A stretch of 8,597 bases of DNA from Acidobacteriota bacterium (GTDB taxonomy: Bacteria > Acidobacteriota > Blastocatellia > Pyrinomonadales > Pyrinomonadaceae): assembly GCA_963169175.1 (NCBI GenBank), contig CAUJFK010000355.1, positions 1 to 8,597 on the forward strand, read 5' to 3'. Position 1 is the stretch's first letter; every line of letters begins with the position of its first letter. Under the pieces are notes generated by a model. That model was not told where the DNA came from and did no database searches. It was given only the letters and a program-made list of their open reading frames with translations. Of the stretch, positions 5,967 to 8,597 are shown one piece after another. The translations under genes and the position numbers were made by a program.

Positions 5967-7340
5967 GTGCCGGAACGAAACATGAATTTGGATGAAGCGA
6001 TCGAAACGCGCAACTTTGGCGAGCTGCGCGATGCTTTGGACAATCTGCCGCCGTTCGAAATTGGAAATTTGATGACCGCCATGGCCGCCGAGGATCGCGT
6101 GCTTGCGTTTCGTGTACTTCCGCGCGAGCTTGCGGCGGATGCGTTCGAATATCTTCCGTTCGAGATCCAGCAGGAATTGTTAAAGTCACTCGGCCAGGAA
6201 CAGGTCGCCGCGATCTTGAACGAGATGGCGCCCGACGACCGGACTCACCTTTTGGACGAACTGCCCGGCAACGTCACAAGCCAATTATTGAATCTCCTCA
6301 CGCCGGACGAACGGCACGTTGCGGTACAGCTTTTGGGCTATCCCGAAAGCAGCATCGGACGATTGATGACATCGGATTACGTCCGCCTGCGGCCGGAATG
6401 GACAGCCGAATATGCCCTCGACCATATTCGCCGGCACGGCCATGACAGCGAAACGCTGAACGTGGTTTACGTGATTGATGACGGCGGCAAACTGATCGAC
6501 GACATTCGTATTCGCAAACTGCTGCTTGCTTCGCCGGATGCTCCTGTCGCCGATGTAATGGATGATACGTTCATCTCGCTGATGGCCGCCGACGACCAGG
6601 AAACCGCGGTCGATGCAATGCGCCGAAGCGATATGACCGCACTTCCCGTGACGGATTCTGACGGCGTTCTGGTCGGCATCGTTACAATTGACGACGTTTT
6701 AGACGTAGCCGCCGCCGAGGCGACCGAAGACATTCAGAAGTTCGGCGGTATGGAAGCACTCGACGAACCATATCTGAAGATCGCTTTTTTCCGCATGGTA
6801 AAAAAACGCGCCGGTTGGCTTGTGATCCTGTTTTTGGGTGAGATGCTGACGGCGACCGCGATGGGCTTTTTTCAAAACGAGATAGAAAGAGCGGTCGTGC
6901 TGGCGCTGTTCGTTCCCTTGATAATTTCGTCCGGCGGCAATTCAGGTTCACAAGCCGCGACGCTCGTCATTCGCGCAATGGCCTTGACCGAAGTAACGCT
7001 CGGCGATTGGTGGCGCGTTATGCACCGCGAGGTATTTACAGGCATCGCACTCGGCTCTATACTTGGTGCGATCGGTTTTTTGCGGATCACGCTATGGTCC
7101 GCATTCTCAAATATCTACGGCGAACATTGGCTGCTGGTCGCGTTGACGGTCGGAGTTTCGCTGATCGGGATCGTGCTCTGGGGAACGCTCGCTGGTTCAA
7201 TGCTGCCGTTCATATTGCGCCGCGTCGGCATCGACCCGGCGACATCATCCGCACCTTTTGTCGCGACCCTGGTTGACGTTACAGGTTTGATCATCTATTT
7301 TGGCGTCGCAATGATAATATTGCGGGGAACATTGCTTTAG
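5967..7340 (+). CDS. mgtE: MgtE magnesium channel/transporter
   Basis: A 457-aa inner-membrane protein from GTG 5967. Order of parts: helical MgtE N domain with repeated LPxE/LLxxLPPDDR-type helices (about 10-125; LPPFEIGNLMTAM, MAPDDRTHLLDELP); a CBS pair (about 128-250, from IGRLMTSDYV to VGIVTIDDVLDVA); a connecting helix; and a five-helix pore domain. Pore signatures are SSGGNSGSQAATLVIRAMAL and SSAPFVATLVDVTGLIIYF, where Asp437 corresponds to the pore Mg-binding Asp432 of Thermus MgtE. In this family the cytoplasmic N and CBS domains bind Mg2+ and close the pore when Mg2+ is plentiful. The length is normal and no key part is missing. The frame extends upstream to 5853 inside the repeat cassette, but that extension is Cys/Arg-rich and unlike MgtE. 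It is divergent from the ClC gene; I see no M-box riboswitch. Confidence 0.95.
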   Translation: MPERNMNLDEAIETRNFGELRDALDNLPPFEIGNLMTAMAAEDRVLAFRVLPRELAADAFEYLPFEIQQELLKSLGQEQVAAILNEMAPDDRTHLLDELPGNVTSQLLNLLTPDERHVAVQLLGYPESSIGRLMTSDYVRLRPEWTAEYALDHIRRHGHDSETLNVVYVIDDGGKLIDDIRIRKLLLASPDAPVADVMDDTFISLMAADDQETAVDAMRRSDMTALPVTDSDGVLVGIVTIDDVLDVAAAEATEDIQKFGGMEALDEPYLKIAFFRMVKKRAGWLVILFLGEMLTATAMGFFQNEIERAVVLALFVPLIISSGGNSGSQAATLVIRAMALTEVTLGDWWRVMHREVFTGIALGSILGAIGFLRITLWSAFSNIYGEHWLLVALTVGVSLIGIVLWGTLAGSMLPFILRRVGIDPATSSAPFVATLVDVTGLIIYFGVAMIILRGTLL

Positions 7341-7343
7341 CAT

Positions 7344-7449
7344 CTTTTCTTCCCTTTGCGGCCCTTTGTGTCCACCCTTTGCGGCCTTTGTGTTAACGAC
7401 TTTTTAAACACAAAGGTCACCAAGTTGAAGACACAAAGGGCGCAAAAAG
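7344..7449. repeat. Nested CTTTGTGT/ACACAAAG inverted repeat, possible terminator
   Basis: Two nested perfect stems occupy the mgtE-GH20 spacer: GCCCTTTGTGT/ACACAAAGGGC (7361-7371/7431-7441, 11 bp) and CCTTTGTGTT/AACACAAAGG (7385-7394/7407-7416, 10 bp). Extra CTTTGCGG copies lie on the left arm. It belongs to the same style of intergenic repeat as 887-937. There is no U-run after the outer stem, so it is not a textbook intrinsic terminator. It may still separate mgtE from the next gene. Confidence 0.75.
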
Positions 7450-7490
7450 CACGCGCGATTCAACTGTTACAGTTTATTAGTTTGAAGATC

Positions 7491-8564
7491 ATGAACACCA
7501 AATATTTACGATCCTCTCCCGTCACCGTATTCTTGGCTCTCCTGATACTCGGTTCATACGCAGTTTCGGCGCAGTCGAAGGCGAAGAATCTTGAGTCGGG
7601 CAAATCGCTTCAAAAATGGCAGGGGATTCATCTTCTCGACTTTAATAACGATGCCGATCTTGAGGCTCTCGCCCTTGAACTGCCAAGGCTTGCGGCGCAG
7701 GGTATCAATTTCATCATTCTCGAAGTCGATTATCATTTCGAATTTAAATCGCACCCAGAACTGCGGCAGGATGCGAAACAGATCACAAAGGCCGGTGCTC
7801 GTAAATTCGCCGCCGAGAGCCGTCGCAACGGTATCCGCGTGATACCCGAATTCCAGACTATCGGCCATCAATCGTGGGCGAAAACAACATTCCCGCTGCT
7901 CACAAAATATCCGCAATTTGACCTAACGCCCGGTGCGTTCCCAAATAACGAAGGCCTCTATTGTCGCGAGTGGGATGTCACTAATCCGGAAGTTTACAAG
8001 ATAGTTTTCAAGCTGCTGGATGAGATCATCGACGGGTTTCAGGCCGATGCCTTTCATATCGGTGCCGATGAGATCTTTCTGCTCGGCTCCGACAAATCGC
8101 CTTCAACAAAAGGCAAAGATCCCGGGAAGCTTTACGCCAAGGCGATCAACGACATTTATGCCCATCTTGTGAAAAAGCGAAAGATTGAAATGATAATGTG
8201 GGGCGACCGCCTTATCGATGCAAACCGCCTTAACTGGGGCGAATGGGAAGCCTCAAAGAACGGCACCGCGGCGGCGGTTGATATGATTCCAAAGGACATC
8301 ATAATCGCCCCGTGGCACTACGAGCCGATGAAAGACGGATACCCGTCGATACCGATGTTTATCGAAAAAGGCTTTCGCGTACTGCCGACAAGCTGGCGCG
8401 ATCCCGCCGCATTGAAGCTGCTTATCGAATACAGCTACAAACAGGATTCACCAAAAATGCTCGGCCATCTGTTCTCCATCTGGAGCCGCCCGCGCGGGCC
8501 CGTGTCAGAATATAAGCCGATGGTCGATGGGTTGAAGATCATTAAGACACTTGAATCCAATTAG
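7491..8564 (+). CDS. Secreted GH20-like beta-hexosaminidase
   Basis: A 357-aa protein from ATG 7491 with a Sec signal peptide: basic NTKYLRSS, hydrophobic VTVFLALLILGSYAV, likely cut after VSA. The rest is a single (beta/alpha)8 domain of glycoside hydrolase family 20 type: FIILEVDYHFEF, NGIRVIPEFQTIGHQSW, WDVTNPEVY, then FHIGADEIF (187-195) with the Asp193-Glu194 pair. In GH20, Asp orients the substrate N-acetyl group and Glu is the general acid. MIMWGDR (234-240) and a late Trp in LFSIWSR fit the sugar-binding rim. The non-catalytic N-terminal GH20b domain is absent, so it resembles short hexosaminidases. Substrate is probably a terminal GlcNAc or GalNAc residue; periplasmic location is inferred. 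The frame is open from 7356, but those 45 residues come from the inverted repeat and would bury the signal peptide. There is no clear Shine-Dalgarno. Confidence 0.85.
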   Translation: MNTKYLRSSPVTVFLALLILGSYAVSAQSKAKNLESGKSLQKWQGIHLLDFNNDADLEALALELPRLAAQGINFIILEVDYHFEFKSHPELRQDAKQITKAGARKFAAESRRNGIRVIPEFQTIGHQSWAKTTFPLLTKYPQFDLTPGAFPNNEGLYCREWDVTNPEVYKIVFKLLDEIIDGFQADAFHIGADEIFLLGSDKSPSTKGKDPGKLYAKAINDIYAHLVKKRKIEMIMWGDRLIDANRLNWGEWEASKNGTAAAVDMIPKDIIIAPWHYEPMKDGYPSIPMFIEKGFRVLPTSWRDPAALKLLIEYSYKQDSPKMLGHLFSIWSRPRGPVSEYKPMVDGLKIIKTLESN

Positions 8565-8597
8565 CATTAGTCGTAATTCGCAAGGTTCCTCCGGTTT

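Noticed and set aside
5866..6189. Minus-strand open frame overlapping the 5' end of mgtE, containing IENSKMKQE/IEDSKMEQD repeats
   Set aside because: It runs antisense to the well-conserved MgtE N domain and its repeated end is just the 27-bp tandem duplication read backwards.
7356..7490. 45-residue N-terminal extension of the GH20-like protein
   Set aside because: It is translated from the inverted repeat and would place the signal peptide internally.
8565..8597. Possible further copy of the GGTTCCTCCGG double-hairpin repeat at the window end
   Set aside because: Only GGTTCCTCCGG is visible before the sequence ends, too short to call.

Overview
The window looks like chromosomal DNA of a free-living, Gram-negative, GC-moderate bacterium. 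Acidobacteriota, and within it a Blastocatellia/Pyrinomonadaceae-like lineage, is my best guess. The guess rests on remembered gene style and on the intergenic repeats (CGCAAAG runs, CACAGATAAAC decamers, GGTTCCTCCGG double hairpins, long palindromic cassettes). No rRNA or other marker gene is present to confirm it. No tRNA, rRNA, CRISPR array or transposase gene was seen.

Left part (1-2222): a palindrome-rich cassette cut by the window edge (1-255) is followed by four small plus-strand genes. These are a DUF488 protein, a DUF2945/TUDOR-like protein with a strong Shine-Dalgarno, and a tightly overlapping pair of a 70-aa protein and a pol-beta-type nucleotidyltransferase. The pair starts at a probable leaderless GTG directly behind an extended -10 promoter. 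The spaces between these genes hold several families of dispersed repeats.

Middle part (2223-5477): a minus-strand deoxyhypusine-synthase-like enzyme is divergent from an 84-aa two-helix membrane protein. That small gene converges on a minus-strand ClC chloride channel/transporter with C-terminal CBS domains, and the two convergent stop codons share one TTAA.

Right part (5478-8597): the divergent intergenic region between the ClC gene and a plus-strand MgtE magnesium channel/transporter holds a second, complete copy of the palindromic cassette (5565-5883), inverted relative to the first, plus a 27-bp tandem duplication. MgtE is followed, across a nested inverted repeat, by a secreted GH20-type (beta-hexosaminidase-like) glycosidase.

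The genes do not form one pathway. ClC and MgtE are both CBS-regulated ion transport proteins read divergently from a shared intergenic region, and the small-protein/nucleotidyltransferase pair resembles a two-gene toxin-antitoxin-like unit. The most unusual material is the pair of roughly 320-bp cassettes: GTAG-preceded hairpins with GCGAAGC loops, terminal inverted repeats and compensatory stem changes between copies. They look like REP/BIME or MITE elements moved in trans by a transposase not in this window.
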